A DNA stretch of 64,000 nucleotides. Origin: Zanthoxylum bungeanum (lineage: Eukaryota; Streptophyta; Magnoliopsida; Sapindales; Rutaceae). Of the stretch, positions 1 through 12,500 are shown piece by piece (position 1 is the stretch's first letter; the number at the start of each line of letters is the position of its first letter). The translations under genes and the position numbers were made by a program. The notes under the pieces are model-generated. The model was not told where the DNA came from and made no database searches. It saw nothing but the letters and a program-made list of their open reading frames with translations. Location of the stretch: the NCBI GenBank assembly GCA_019454045.1, contig SKCR01007812.1, positions 992,001-1,056,000 of the forward strand, read 5' to 3'.

Positions 1-513
1 ATCAAGTTCCCATTGACTCATCGAGTTCTCATTGAAATATGATCAGCACAAGGAAGTATTTGTAATATCAATACCTAAAATATATGCTTAATCCGCATAA
101 AATACGGGCCCAATGCTAGTTTTTATAATTTTAAAAAGAAAAAAACTATATTTTTTAGGTGATAGAAAATATCTCTTAGATGTGGCTCTTCATTTATATT
201 TATACCCATGTTGTAAAGCAATGAAACAACGGTACTAACTAATTTATTCTTCTTCCTTTTTTACATCACAACATTCTTAACAAAATAGTTTTTTTTTTTA
301 ATTGTTGTGATTCAATTGCAAAATATGTGATTTCGTGATTTATAATCAGATGATGAAAATATTTGTTGAAAAAAATAATTACGTGTTTTATATAAATCAT
401 ATAGTGACATGTATAATTTCAAGTATTTACTACAATAGTTACTATTCTTACTAAATTTCTAAAACTTCATAAATTTGATGGTGACCAATCACCACTTTAT
501 CTATATGAGCAAC
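1..513. other. AT-rich intergenic DNA, nothing recognised
   Basis: No convincing open frame, RNA gene or repeat end is visible. The base composition is like the other intergenic stretches of the window. Confidence 0.6.
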
Positions 514-530
514 AAAGTTAGGAAGCTTCA

Positions 531-711
531 GTCCCCAAGGGGCCGGGCGTGGCTTGATGGTGTAGGGTCCAGGATCTCACCTTGAGGTTCTGGGTTCGAT
601 TTCAGGGGGTGTACTTCTTGTAAGAGCTTGGGACCGGTGGTTTTACCTGCGCCGCGGCCCAAAATGAGTGGTTTGGTGGCGGAGTTTCCAACGTTCAAAA
701 AAAAAAAAAAA
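531..711 (+). mobile_element. tRNA-derived SINE, copy 1
   Basis: The 5' part has RNA polymerase III promoter boxes: an A box like TGGCTTGATGGT near 551 and a B box like GGTTCTGGGTTCGAT near 586. It ends in an A run at 696-714. A 16-17 base target duplication, AAGTTAGGAAGCTTCA, lies at both ends (left 514-530, right 712-728). Three more copies lie at 6943, 36418 and 42703. SINEs of this build are copied by LINE reverse transcriptase. The long matching duplication means a fairly recent insertion. Confidence 0.9.
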
Positions 712-728
712 AAAGTTAGGAAGCTTCA

Positions 729-1817
729 TTAATTCTTAGATTTTAATATTAAATTTAGGAAAATTAAAGTCTCACTTTGCAACTCAACTCAAATTATAAA
801 CCAACCCATTTTTCAATATTAATATGAAGCTTCGCCTGCTTTGAATTGTCAAAATAAAACTAAATCAAGCTGAACGAGTATTGCATGCTTATAACAAAAA
901 TTCCTGAAAAATCAAACTGTTTAAAATAAATAATTTATTGGGATTGAATAGCCTTTCAAAGATTCCTGCAAGGTCCATTCATCATCTTAATTTACTGGCA
1001 ATTTTTTTATTTTTATTTTTAATTATTAATGGGATGGCATGATGACAATTATTATGAAAATAATTCATCTTTAGTTTATATATTTGGTTGTGGGAAAAAA
1101 AAAAATTAAACAGACTAAAAGTTTATCCTTTATAAAAAGCGAGGAGATGTTTATTATATAATTAATAAGCTCAAACCAATCTTAATTCTCACATTTTATG
1201 AAGTTGATCATAACAGATTCGTAATAATGATTAAAAAAAAAATATTAAAAAGAAAAATTTATCTGAAAGAAACTTGTTATTGAATTATCACAGTTACCAT
1301 TTCAATGTCTAAAAGGGTGAGAGAAATAAATTGTGAACTATGGTGTTATTTTAATTTAAAATTTTGATATTTTTATTCATAATGAATATTAAAATTAAAA
1401 TAATATATATTGATGTGATCATCAACCATTATATAACTCATAATTTGTGCTAAAATTTTAAGTAAAAAGAAAAAAGAAAGTAAGATAGCATAATCTAAAT
1501 TTTAAATATATAATATTATTCATCCATTTTTCTATATCAATCATTTATTTTGATTATGATCAGCCATTTGGTTCTATTTTAGTGTCAATAATTTGTTCTT
1601 TAAAACACATTAATCGATTTGACTGGTAAAAATTTTGGAATCGATTTAATTTACAACAATCTTAGGGGGGATTACACTTAATTTACATATGAAATTATGT
1701 TTGATTAGAAAACAAAAATAATAATAAATCAACAACAAATTTACCGAGTTTGTGCACTTTTTTCCTCTAGTCCTCACTAACTTGCTTTTGTCTTCAAACT
1801 AAATATTTTGTATTAAC
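729..1817. other. AT-rich intergenic DNA
   Basis: No gene seen. It includes the first copy of a roughly 100 bp sequence (about 1685-1783) that recurs at 2526-2626. Confidence 0.6.
1685..1783 (+). repeat. Direct repeat, first copy (second at 2526-2626)
   Basis: Both copies run from a GAAATTATG(T/C)TTG(A/G)TTAGAAA start through a shared TTTGTGCACTTTTTTCC and CTCTAGTCCTC. The copies flank the MITE at 1818-2305 and about 200 bp of extra sequence. This looks like a local duplication, not element termini, because neither copy has an obvious target duplication. Confidence 0.6.
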
Positions 1818-2305
1818 TAGGGATGGCAAAATCCGGATTCGGACCCATATTTGGTCGGATCCGGAAGCATTTTAGTTAGTCCGAGTCTATCCGGTCATGA
1901 TCCGGATACCCAGGTCTACCCGGTCCGAATTCGGATACCCGATTTATTATTATTATTATTTTCTTAATTTTTAATTATATTCTATTATATATATATGCAT
2001 ATTATTTTATATTTATATTTGGATTTTGTCAATTTTATTAGTTTTATTTCAATTCTTTTATATTTTTTAATTATATTCTATTATATATATATGCATATTA
2101 TTTTATATTTTTCATTATATTTTAATTTATTATATTTATTTATTAATATTTTTTTTTTCAGGACCCGGGTCTATCCGGGCCGGACCCGTACGATCCCGGG
2201 TCCGAATTTTTAAGACCCGGGTTCGGATTTTTTAATCCTGGACCCGGGTCTACTTGAATCGTCCGGGTCTATGCGGATCCGGGCCGGGTCTCCTTGCCAT
2301 GCCTG
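1818..2305. mobile_element. hAT-type MITE, non-autonomous
   Basis: Terminal inverted repeats are TAGGGATGGCAA on the left and the complement of CAGGCATGGCAA on the right (10 of 12 match). An exact 8 base target duplication GTATTAAC lies at 1810-1817 and 2306-2313, the size expected for hAT transposition. The ends are rich in CCGGAT and GACCCGGGTC motifs and the middle is nearly pure A/T. It has no coding capacity. The element at 32563-33293 has the same termini. Confidence 0.85.
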
Positions 2306-2313
2306 GTATTAAC

Positions 2314-3097
2314 CCAAAGGGACTACCTCAGTATTAAAGGTATTTGGCTTAAGTGATTTGCTCATTTTTAAGTATGGGAAATTTTCGAGGACACATGACA
2401 CAAGTCTCGAAAATTAATTGAGGTGTTGTAAGCTGACTTGAACACCTCAATTACCAAAAATATATATATATATATTTATATATATAATATTTTGTTCAAC
2501 ATTTTACTTAAACATATATGTGTATAAATATGAAATTATGCTTGGTTAGAAAGGAAAAAATAGTAATAAATCAACAATAAATTTAAAAGAAAATTTGTGC
2601 ACTTTTTTCCTCTAGTCCTCCCTAACACCATAATCACGTGATCGTTAATGATTAATACGAATAATACAAGCTAGATAAAACTTTTTTCTTTTATCTTGTA
2701 GTGAATTATTTTGTATCTTTTACTCTGTGTGTATATATATATATATATTTATATATTTTTTTTCTTAAAAAATTAATCATATTTTTACTATGTGTTTAAA
2801 AAATCAAAAATACTATACATATATAAATTATTACTTACAATATTTACACCAATTTTACTGTAATTACAGTGATTATTGTAGCATCACTGTAGCTACAATG
2901 AGAGGAGGATATAAATTATAAGTAAGAGTTTGTATACGTATATCATTACTCTTAAAATATATATATATATATATATGATTATACTATCATTGATTAATTT
3001 AACAAAATTGTCCAGATCTGATTTGTGCATGAAAGTTCAGTGGGGTCCATGTTTGACCCCAGTTTAAACTCTGGTAATAATAATAATTTTCACAGAG
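2314..3097. other. AT-rich intergenic DNA upstream of the WNK gene
   Basis: It contains the second copy of the 100 bp direct repeat (2526-2626) and several (TA)n runs (about 2460-2490, 2735-2750, 2960-2978). I see no gene. Confidence 0.6.
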
Positions 3098-3573
3098 TTG
3101 CAGGCCTCTCTCTTTTACTTCAATAGTAGCTTTTGCAATTTTTTTTGTAGACAAGAGAATATAAAAAGAGGAGAGAGAAACCATCATCAACTCTCTCTCT
3201 CTCTCTCAATTTGTCATGTTCTTTTGGTGGGTTTGAGTTTGGTAGTTTTGTTCTGTAATCTTTTCTCTTCAAAAAAGCAAAAAATAAAAATAAAAATGCA
3301 GCACAACAAATATGTCTGTACAATTTTTTTTTGTCTTTTTAACTCAAAACTCTCTCTCTCTCTTTCTCTATCATTCAAGTTCCTTATTAATAAAAAATTA
3401 ATAATGACACCAATTCATCATTTCTCATTTTTCTCTTGAAAAGAGTTTTTTTTTTTTAATGATAAATATTCATCTTCCTCATCTCTATTTTCTCTCACAC
3501 TCATATCAGAAAGTGATAAAAAGATTAAAGAATAGGCCACAAAGGGGGGAAAATAAAATTTTTTGTTAAAAGA
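3098..3573 (+). promoter_or_regulatory. Probable promoter and 5' leader of the WNK gene
   Basis: A TATA-like ATATAAAAAG at about 3160 is followed by pyrimidine-rich CT repeats (3190-3208 and 3349-3372), typical of plant 5' leaders. The transcription start is inferred only. Short open frames here are low-complexity. Confidence 0.45.
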
Positions 3574-6500
3574 ATGAATGGTCTCACACATCTTGAGCCT
3601 GATTACTCTGAATTTGTTGAAGTTGATCCATCTGGAAGATATGGCAGAGTACTTACAATTTGCCTTTCCCTTTATGTTTTTCTCAATTGAGTTTAAGGTT
3701 TCATTTTTTTTTTTTTTGGTTTTATTTATTTATTTATCATTTTTGTGTTTTGATTGTTGGTTGCAGTATAATGAGGTTCTTGGCAAAGGGGCTTCAAAGA
3801 CAGTGTATGATTCAAAGTTCTAAGCTTTTATTGTCCTTTTTATATACCCATTTAGGATTTCTTCAGGATTTGTACATTTTGAGTTTTTTTTTTTATTGTT
3901 TTACTGGATACCCATATCAGGAAATTTTTTTTTGAGCTTTGAACAAATTGGGTTGTTGATGGATTTGTGAAAGCAGGTATAGAGCATTTGATGAGTATGA
4001 AGGGATTGAAGTTGCTTGGAACCAGGTCAAGCTTTATGATTTCTTGCAAAGCCCTGAAGATCTTGAGAGACTCTACTGTGAAATTCATCTTCTTAAGACA
4101 TTAAAGCACAAGAACATTATGAAATTCTACACTTCTTGGGTTGATACTGCTAATAGGAACATCAACTTCGTAACTGAAATGTTCACTTCTGGGACTCTGA
4201 GACAGTAAGATTTGTGATTCTTGTCATGTTCTTATGGTAATTTTGCTTCTAGGGTTACTGATCAGATTGCTGATTTGCTTTATGCAGGTATAGGCTAAGG
4301 CACAAGAGAGTAAATATTAGAGCTGTTAAGCATTGGTGTAGGCAGATCTTGAGTGGACTCCTCTATCTCCATTGCCATGACCCTCCTGTGATCCATAGAG
4401 ATCTCAAGTGTGACAACATTTTTGTTAATGGAAATCAAGGAGAAGTGAAGATCGGTGATCTGGGCCTTGCTGCAATTCTGAGAAAATCTCATGCTGCTCA
4501 CTGCGTTGGTATGTTTGCTTTACTCCACAATACCTAATCATATTAACTGGAAATGATTAGGGACCGACGTTATTACTGATTTTCCTAACCGCAGTAGTAA
4601 ATTTTGTTAATTATAGATTTCTGATCTTCAAGTTTTTCGATTTTGTTTGGTTATATGGGAATTCGTTTAGTTAGGTTGAAGTTCATATATCTATGGTGCT
4701 CTTCTTTCTTCAGGGACACCAGAGTTCATGGCTCCTGAAGTGTATGAAGAGGCATATAATGAGTTAGTGGACATATATTCGTTCGGGATGTGCATTCTGG
4801 AAATGGTCACTTTTGAATATCCATATAGTGAATGCACTCATCCTGCTCAAATTTACAAGAAAGTTATCTCTGTAAGAGCACTCTTTCCCTTTTGATCTTG
4901 ATATGCTTTATGTCTTTAGACGAAAAGACTAGATTCCATTAATGTGCTTTATTACTTTAGGGTAAAAAACCAGATGCTTTATACAAAGTGAAGGATCCGG
5001 AAGTTCGACAATTTGTTGAGAAATGTCTGGCAACTGTGTCTCTCAGGCTTTCTGCTAGGGAGTTGTTGAATGACCCTTTTCTCCAAATTGATGATTGTGA
5101 TTCTGATTTGAGATCCCTAGACGACAGTAGAAAACTTGACGATATGGGTCCTCTCATAAGGCAACCTTATCTTGATTTTCATCACAGTCACAATTCCTTT
5201 AGTAATGAGGATTCTAACGGGTATGGCTATGAAATGCCAAACGAATGGGGATATTCTCCAGTTGAGGTTGAATCAAATGGAATTGAACTTTTTGAGTATC
5301 ATGACGATGATCATTCTGCAGATGTTGACATTAGTATCAAAGGGAAGAGGAGAGGTGATGGCGGTATCTTTTTAAGACTTAGAATTGCAGACAAAGAAGG
5401 TTAGAGAAATTTTTCATTTCCTTTCCTTTCTGTACAAATCCATTGGATTATTACTTTCTCTTTTGTAGTGGAATTCAAAATACATTTTTTTAAATGTTTC
5501 TTTGCAGGTCGAATCCGAAATATATATTTCCCATTTGACATTGAAACTGATACAGCATTGAGCGTGGCAATTGAAATGGTTGCAGAGCTGGATATTACTG
5601 ACCAAGATGAGACAAAAATAGCAGACATGATTGATGGGGAGATTGCTTCATTAGTACCCGAATGGAGGCAAGGGCCAGGAATAGAGGAAACACTTGGATT
5701 TGCAAATCAAGGCTTCTGTTTCAATTGTGCTTCCAATCGTACCTCTACTGGTTCCCTCATGGAATATTTTTCAAATCCTCATGGCACCAACAATCTGCAA
5801 CTCCTTCAATGTTGTAGAAATGGATGTGCTTCAATGCACGGCCGGTTTGGAGAGATTACCTTTGAAGTTGATGAAGCTAAGCACCATTTGACTGAGGGTG
5901 CACCAAATGAATCAAGCCAATCTGACTGCTTGCATTATCAGGAAATTTGGGGTCAACATGAAAGCCGAGAACTTAGCTCAGTGGATTCCGGACATAGCCA
6001 TTCTGATGAAGAATATGAAAAATTGAATCTGTCATTTACAAGCGAGTGTGATAAAGAAACGAAAGTGGAAAGAAAAACTTCATTGGATGCCAGAAAGTCA
6101 ATTAGACACTTGCCAAATTCTCATTCTTTCTCTGCTGTTCCTTCAGCGCATTGTGACCTGTTGAACAATCATGAGAAAGAAATCCAGCAAGAATTGAGAT
6201 GGCTTAGGGCGAAGTACACGATGGAACTAAGGGAACTTAGAGATCAACAATTAGGCATCATGTCGTCGGCTTCAAGTTACATCAACAAAGAGAACAAAAC
6301 AGCTTGTGGCAGTTTGTCATCTCTCACACCAAGCCCTATACAAAGAGGCAAAAATGGATTTCACTTCAACTTCACCACGGATGACAAGCATTTTAGTACA
6401 AACTGCCATGATCATATCAATAAGAGCAGCCCCAGGTCGGATACCCCAAGGGCCCGATATTGTGAGGCGATAAAGGAATCTCCTAGAACAGAGGACACAG

Positions 6501-6583
6501 CCTCGTGTTTCCACACCAGATCATTGCTTCCTACCTCTCTTCACAGGACAACATCCCTCCCTGTCGATGCTATTGATTTATAA
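3574..6583 (+). CDS. WNK1-like: WNK (with-no-lysine) serine/threonine kinase, WNK1-like
   Basis: Coding exons 3574-3648, 3767-3804, 3977-4204, 4288-4508, 4714-4871, 4961-5399 and 5508-6583 join in frame to 744 aa. The N-terminus ([19 protein letters not shown]) is the family's usual start. The kinase domain spans about residues 25-282. It has the WNK hallmark: the subdomain II lysine is Asn53 (VAWNQVKL) and a lysine sits in the glycine loop instead (GKGASK, Lys36). HRDLKCDN is at 150-157, DLGLA at 171-175 and TPEFMAPE at 189-196. An OSR1/PF2-like domain follows at about 378-442 ([13 protein letters not shown]), then a long low-complexity tail with a predicted helix ([19 protein letters not shown]). 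Plant WNKs are cytoplasmic kinases tied to circadian, flowering and osmotic signalling. All catalytic motifs are intact. The exact WNK paralogue is uncertain. Confidence 0.95.
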
Positions 6584-6934
6584 ATTCTGTAAGGCACTCC
6601 TTGATTCTTTTAAACGTTCTTAAACTTATAGAGGCTATGTAATTATCAATCCATCCTTTTTGGCCAAGTTATATTAAATTTACCCTGAAGGTGCTACTAG
6701 CTTATTCTCCTCAGAAACAACATGCATCCAAATTAATGAAAGACACAGCCTTGTTAGATCATCAAAATTTGATTCTTTATACTTGTTAAATCTCCCTAAA
6801 TAGTTTTGCACTTTGGTGATGGATTTTATGGTTGTTAGGATCTCCCTCAAGTCTGTTGATTGTTCTCAAATTTAGACCAGAAATTTGAAGGGCTGCAGCA
6901 TTACTCTAGTAATCATATTGACCCCAATGAGTAG
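6584..6934. other. WNK 3' region and short intergenic DNA
   Basis: It probably holds the 3' untranslated region and poly(A) site. No other feature is visible. Confidence 0.5.
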
Positions 6935-6942
6935 AATTGCTG

Positions 6943-7131
6943 GTCCCCAAGGGGTGTGGCTTGGTGGTGTAGGGTCCAGGATCTCACCTTGAGGTTCTGT
7001 GTTCGAATCTAGGGGGTGCACTTCTTGTAAGAGCCTGGGACAGCCGGTGATTTTACCTGCGCCGCGGCCTAGAATGGGTGGTTTGGTGGCGGGGTTTCCA
7101 TCGTTTCCAAAAAAAAAAAAAAAAAAAAAAA
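6943..7131 (+). mobile_element. tRNA-derived SINE, copy 2
   Basis: Closely similar to copy 1, starting with the same GTCCCCAAGGGG. The B box is near 6995-7010. An A run at 7110-7133 is followed by a target duplication AATTGCTG (6935-6942 and 7132-7139). Confidence 0.88.
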
Positions 7132-7139
7132 AATTGCTG

Positions 7140-9512
7140 CCAATGAGGCTTGTGGGGTATTCATGTGTAATGACTTGATCACTTGATCATGCATTATATA
7201 AGAGTCATATCATTGTGGCCATGCCCATAAAGCCATTATTGAGAGAGAGAGAGAGAGAGAGAGAATGGGAGAATTATGAATCTTATGATTGAGTTGGATG
7301 GCTGAGCTGCCAAAGAGGTGAATGAATTATTTGGCGCGTCAGTTCTAGCTGGCCAATGAGAAATTTCCCTAAGAAAAATCTTGCTAAGCCATTTGCAGAC
7401 CCTACAAATTTTCTCTCAAATTATTGTGGAGATTTCAAAGAGAAAAGTAAATTTAAGACCCCACAAAAGCATATTATATTCCATTACATGTATGCTCATA
7501 AACAAAATTTACCCACATGATCAAGATGGGTTTCTTTAATAGGAAATGGTCCACAATGTGGACTGGCATTTACACACCATTCAGCCTTGACTTTTCATGC
7601 AAATAAATAAATAAATAAAATTTAGAATGGTACATTGTTTGTACCAATGTTGTACACTTTTATGCACTTGGATTTCAAACTTTTTCATGGTCAATTCAAA
7701 TCACATCATGCTTTATATTGTTAATTAAGAAATGGGATTTTTCTCTCACTCTAAATTTGTCATTAGTTATCAAGAAAAGTTTGTGATAAATTATTATATG
7801 AGCAAAGTGGGCATGATTTAATTTTTTTTTTTCACTTTACCAAAGATTTGTTGCCTTCTCCAACACAGAAAAAAAAATCTGATAAATTGGTCAATGTCAC
7901 TTATAGAGAGACTGATTTGTTAGCTTTACAAAAGATTTTGTTACCTTCTCAAGGAAAAGATCAAATAAAATCTTCAGTAACCAAATTAATGAATAAGGAT
8001 AATCATCAACCCAATAAATAAACAAATTTAATCTGTCTCAAAAAATGGATGCCACTGGCAATAAGATTAAATGCATGGCTTGCAATGCATGATCATTTTC
8101 AATTTAGTCATCAGAAGCAACCAACATTATCATTATGCTAGTAACTGGCTTGTATATTATAGATAATGTGTGGCTGTGGCTGTGGCTGTGGGTGGAGTTG
8201 TCACATTTAAATGATTTGAGAACTTTTCATGTTTTTGCTTTCTAATGTTGATAATGGGATCATGACAATGAAAGAAACTTTCCCTTTTCTTTTTTATCAG
8301 AATGTGAAATACACCCACAGAAGCATATGGAAAGTGGAAAGACTTGGGGCATACAAAATTTTCTTTTTTAATAAAAAAGCTGAAGGGATTTCTTACACCT
8401 TGGTAGGCATATTCCTTTTTAACTAATTTTCTGAAAAAGATTGCAATGACTAGGCCTCACTCACTATATAGGATGTATTTGAATTCAATTTATCCAACTC
8501 CAAACCCTCAAAATTTTGTTCTTGGACCAACCCATCACTCCCCATTTGAACCTAAAGAATCCTAACCAACTTTGTTCATGAGCCCAGATTTGCTAAACTA
8601 AACCGAAAAACAAATAAAAAAAATAAAAAATCAAAGAGCTTTATGTAATTAAAATGTATCAGAAACAATTAGAAGCCTTCACTATCAGTTTTAGTGTGGC
8701 CATGACATGACAACATTTGCCAGACAAGTGAAGAGTGAAGACAAGAAACTCGCTCACAAGTCCTCTCTATTTCACATAAAAGCAAATATCATTTAAAGAA
8801 AATAAAGTCTAGAAATTTCTGCTGAACCAACGCCTGTCAATAATTTATGAAAGGAAATCATTGTTTGATTAAGGCCCTAGAAGTTTAACCATTACGCTAA
8901 GTTTTTCAATACATATATATATTGTTATATTTTCTACACCATAATAATAAATAAAATCATCTTAAAAACAAAATATACAAAGATTCTGGCGACCATCATC
9001 AACCCAGCTCCCGTCAAATGTTAGTTAGGCATAATTCCACTATTCGTGGTCATACTCATGAAAGACAAGAAAGTTGCACCAACTACCAAGTCCTCTCTTA
9101 CATAAAATCTTTGTAAAAAAATAAAGTCTAAAGAAACTTTTGCTGAACCAATGGCTATATTAGGCACGAATGGAGAATCCAATGGCTACCTTATCAGCAC
9201 TTGCCCACCAAAGTCGTCAACAAAGAAATATCTATGGAAATGAAAGAGAATTCACTATATGCATATTTACTTTTGATTTACTGTGAACAGACCTTAAAAG
9301 AAACCAAACCAAACAAAACAATAGCCTTTTCCCACTGGGTGAGGTCAGCAACATGGATCTTTTGACGCTAAAGTATTTGAATTTTTGAAGAAAATACTTG
9401 GCCTTCTGTTTATTTCAGCACAGCAGAACACCCTTAACCAATTGTAAAGTTGCATTGTAATATAACTATCAACAATTTTTACTGTATTCACAACATCCAG
9501 ATCCATAAAACC
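7140..9512. other. Intergenic DNA between convergent genes
   Basis: No coding exon recognised. It contains a (GA)n run at 7239-7264, an (AAAT)n run near 7600, a short TGTGGC repeat at 8167-8190 and an imperfect duplication (8700-8860 against 9030-9160). The 3' end of the chloroplast protein gene lies at its right edge. Confidence 0.55.
8700..9160 (+). repeat. Imperfect direct duplication, two units about 310 bp apart
   Basis: Unit 1 (about 8700-8860) and unit 2 (about 9030-9160) share CAAGTCCTCTCT, AAATAAAGTCTA and TGCTGAACCAA in the same order and spacing, with many differences between. It looks like an old tandem duplication of non-coding DNA. Confidence 0.5.
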
Positions 9513-12500
9513 TTACAGAGGCCTCAAAAGCGGGTAATCTTCCAGTAGTTCCCTCTCTGACAGTGTGTCATTTTCATTCTGAGGTGTCCACAACACTTCT
9601 ACTGCCTGTAAAATAATCAAAGCAACATTAAGGATGAAATTTAACGAAATCGATGATAAATCATGATTTTAAAGAATGCATCTACCATTATTTTGCTTGA
9701 GGGGATTGAACCAAGCTTTTGTAAGGCTTCTTTTAAGTCTCCACTGCCATTGATGCTAGGCAGCTTATGCACTCCTTCAGCAGCCACCAAGATTGTTATC
9801 TGCAAATGCAAGATTCATATTTGATAACAAAATGGAAAAGCTCAAGACAGCCAAAAAGGGAAATCGAATTTCTGGTCCTTAAACCATTATAATCATCCTG
9901 AAATTAGGCAACTCCATTAAGAATGATACAACTTTTTTGCAATTAGTAGATAGTATACTATTTATACATCAGTGACTGCATTGAATTTTCCTAAAGATGC
10001 CAATAATTACGATATCATAATAACAGCCCCAAGCAGCTAACAGAATATATTGATATCTACAATCTTAAACAAATCCAATAGTGAAATGTTATGAAATCCA
10101 GAATGTCATTCCAAATAAAAGTTTCCAAGCTTGTAAGCATGCATCTGCAATGTGTGCAACTCGAGAGAAGAAACTTTACCACTATGTACTCATTGCTAAA
10201 TCCATTAGCTCTCTGGCTTGATGTGCTTTGCCTTCTGATGTTGTTAACATTTACCAGTGTCTCTTCATCAAATTTCCCTCGTTCTTCAATAGAAAGCTTA
10301 TTGAAGAGTTTTTCCCCATTCTCTACACTTTGCTTCACATCCACCTTAAAAGAAAAGTGCATGTGAATGAGTAATAATCCAAATATCTAATCAAATAATT
10401 CCATAATACACATTAAGAAAGAAAAATAAAAAGCCTTGACAAATAAAATGTTACAGAAACAAAATGGCAAAGAAGATGTAGTATACCATGGCCTGTACTC
10501 AATCCAAAACAGTAAAAATACCTTAATACTAATTTGAACATTAGAAAGAACCAAATATTCTCTAATATGTACATAAAAAAAAATTCCGTAACCAAGATCT
10601 TGAAATTGGAAACATGTTTTCTTTCAAATATTTAATTTGTAAGTAACTTAAGTTGTATTTGGACTTTGGAGTAGTACATGATTGGATTGGATTTTACATA
10701 TAATCAATTCTTTTCAAAAATAAACATATTAAAAGATTATAAAATAAATATTAGACTCAAATTTATATTAATAATTATTTGAATTGATTTATTAAATTGA
10801 AAAGAATATATTATAAAATTAAATAAATACTCTATTATAATTGACTCAAAATTATATTAATAAATATTCAACTCAATTTAAATGAAAATTATAATTTTTA
10901 AAGTATTTTTAATTTGAATTATTAATAAATATTTTATTTATAAGTCAATAAAAAATGATGTTGAGTATTTCAACTATAAAAGAACATTTTTAATTTATTA
11001 TTTTAATAATGAAAGATTATCATTATAATAAAAATATTAATCCCCATCCATGGGATAATCTTGTATCCCTGTGCAGTTTAATAGAAATCGATAGCAAATC
11101 GCTTTAAACTAACAACAATTTGAGGGGTTTGCGATTAATCATAAATAATCGGAGATTGATCAGAAATTAATCAAGAAAGGCAATGTTGATATTTCGCATG
11201 GCTAAGAAAAAAAATATCAAAACTCATCTATCAAGATCCTCCAAAAATCACTAAAAATCATTCATTTCTGATGAAAAAGGCTAAATAATATAAGAATTTT
11301 TAGTCAAGTCAATATAAATATAAATTGTTGATATAAATAAAAAATATTATCATTATTTAAGAAATTGTAATAAATTAGATATATTGAAGTCAATACCCTT
11401 GTAATAATTCATTTAAATTGAAGCATAATATCATTATTTTTCATCGTTTCTAACGAAATACTTCTTTTTTCACAAAAAAAATCATCAATGAAAATCCTAA
11501 AAAATTAAATTAAAAATTGAAATCGAGTGATTTTTGGAAAATTGAAAATCGGCTGATTAATCGATTAAGTAACGAACTACAATTAATCATTGATTAATCG
11601 ACACTTAAACTACATAATGTATCCCACGAAAGGATTATAATAAATGGTGGGCCCCACCAAATTTATCCTCCACTCCTTCAAGTTCCTAAACATGGAATTG
11701 GACAGAATATTACCATGTTTTATCCTATGACAAAACATGCCTAAGTATTCGAAGTTATATTAGGAATACAGTCATAGCCACGTTGTATATTATCCCGTAA
11801 TACACAACTGGGGCATGTAAAGGTTTGGTCACTGATTTAAAATTAAAACATGGGATTGGATCCATTTTCAAGACATTGAATTGGAGGATAAATGAAGTGG
11901 TCGCCAACTTTTTTTGGATTAATTATGGAGAGGAAACAATTATTTCTAAAAAAAATTATTAAACTACAGAAAATACCAAGCAACACTATTAAATATAATC
12001 TAGTCCAGCTTAATTCAATTCTATCTAGTTCAACCGACCATACCAAATATGCCCTTAGAAAGAAAATACACTCACACATACTGCACCATTTACATGCATA
12101 CATGAACAAGAAAACATAGACATTAACGATACTTCCAAATTCTAGGAATATACTACAACTATCCCAGTAATAGCAAAAGACCTAAATGTTATTTATCTAT
12201 TTATTTTCTCTTGGTAAGAAACTAAACCATGTACATTGATTAAAAGAAATAAGCTACAAAACTGGCCTAACTGTTTACTTTACTTCAATCATTTAGACAA
12301 AACAGCCAAGCACTCACAGATAGCAATTACACTTACATATGAATAACCGGAGATGCAATAATCAGGATGCCGAAGCAAAGATAGTGTGGTCTCTGCAACC
12401 AAAAGAAGACTATAAGAAACAACATTCAGAAAGATGATAAGCCTAACAATAAGAAAGATATTCAACATTTATTAAGAAGTTTACCTGTCAGTACATAGCT

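Noticed and set aside
531..711. Possible tRNA gene from A and B box matches
   Set aside because: No cloverleaf can be completed; the A tail and target duplication identify a SINE.
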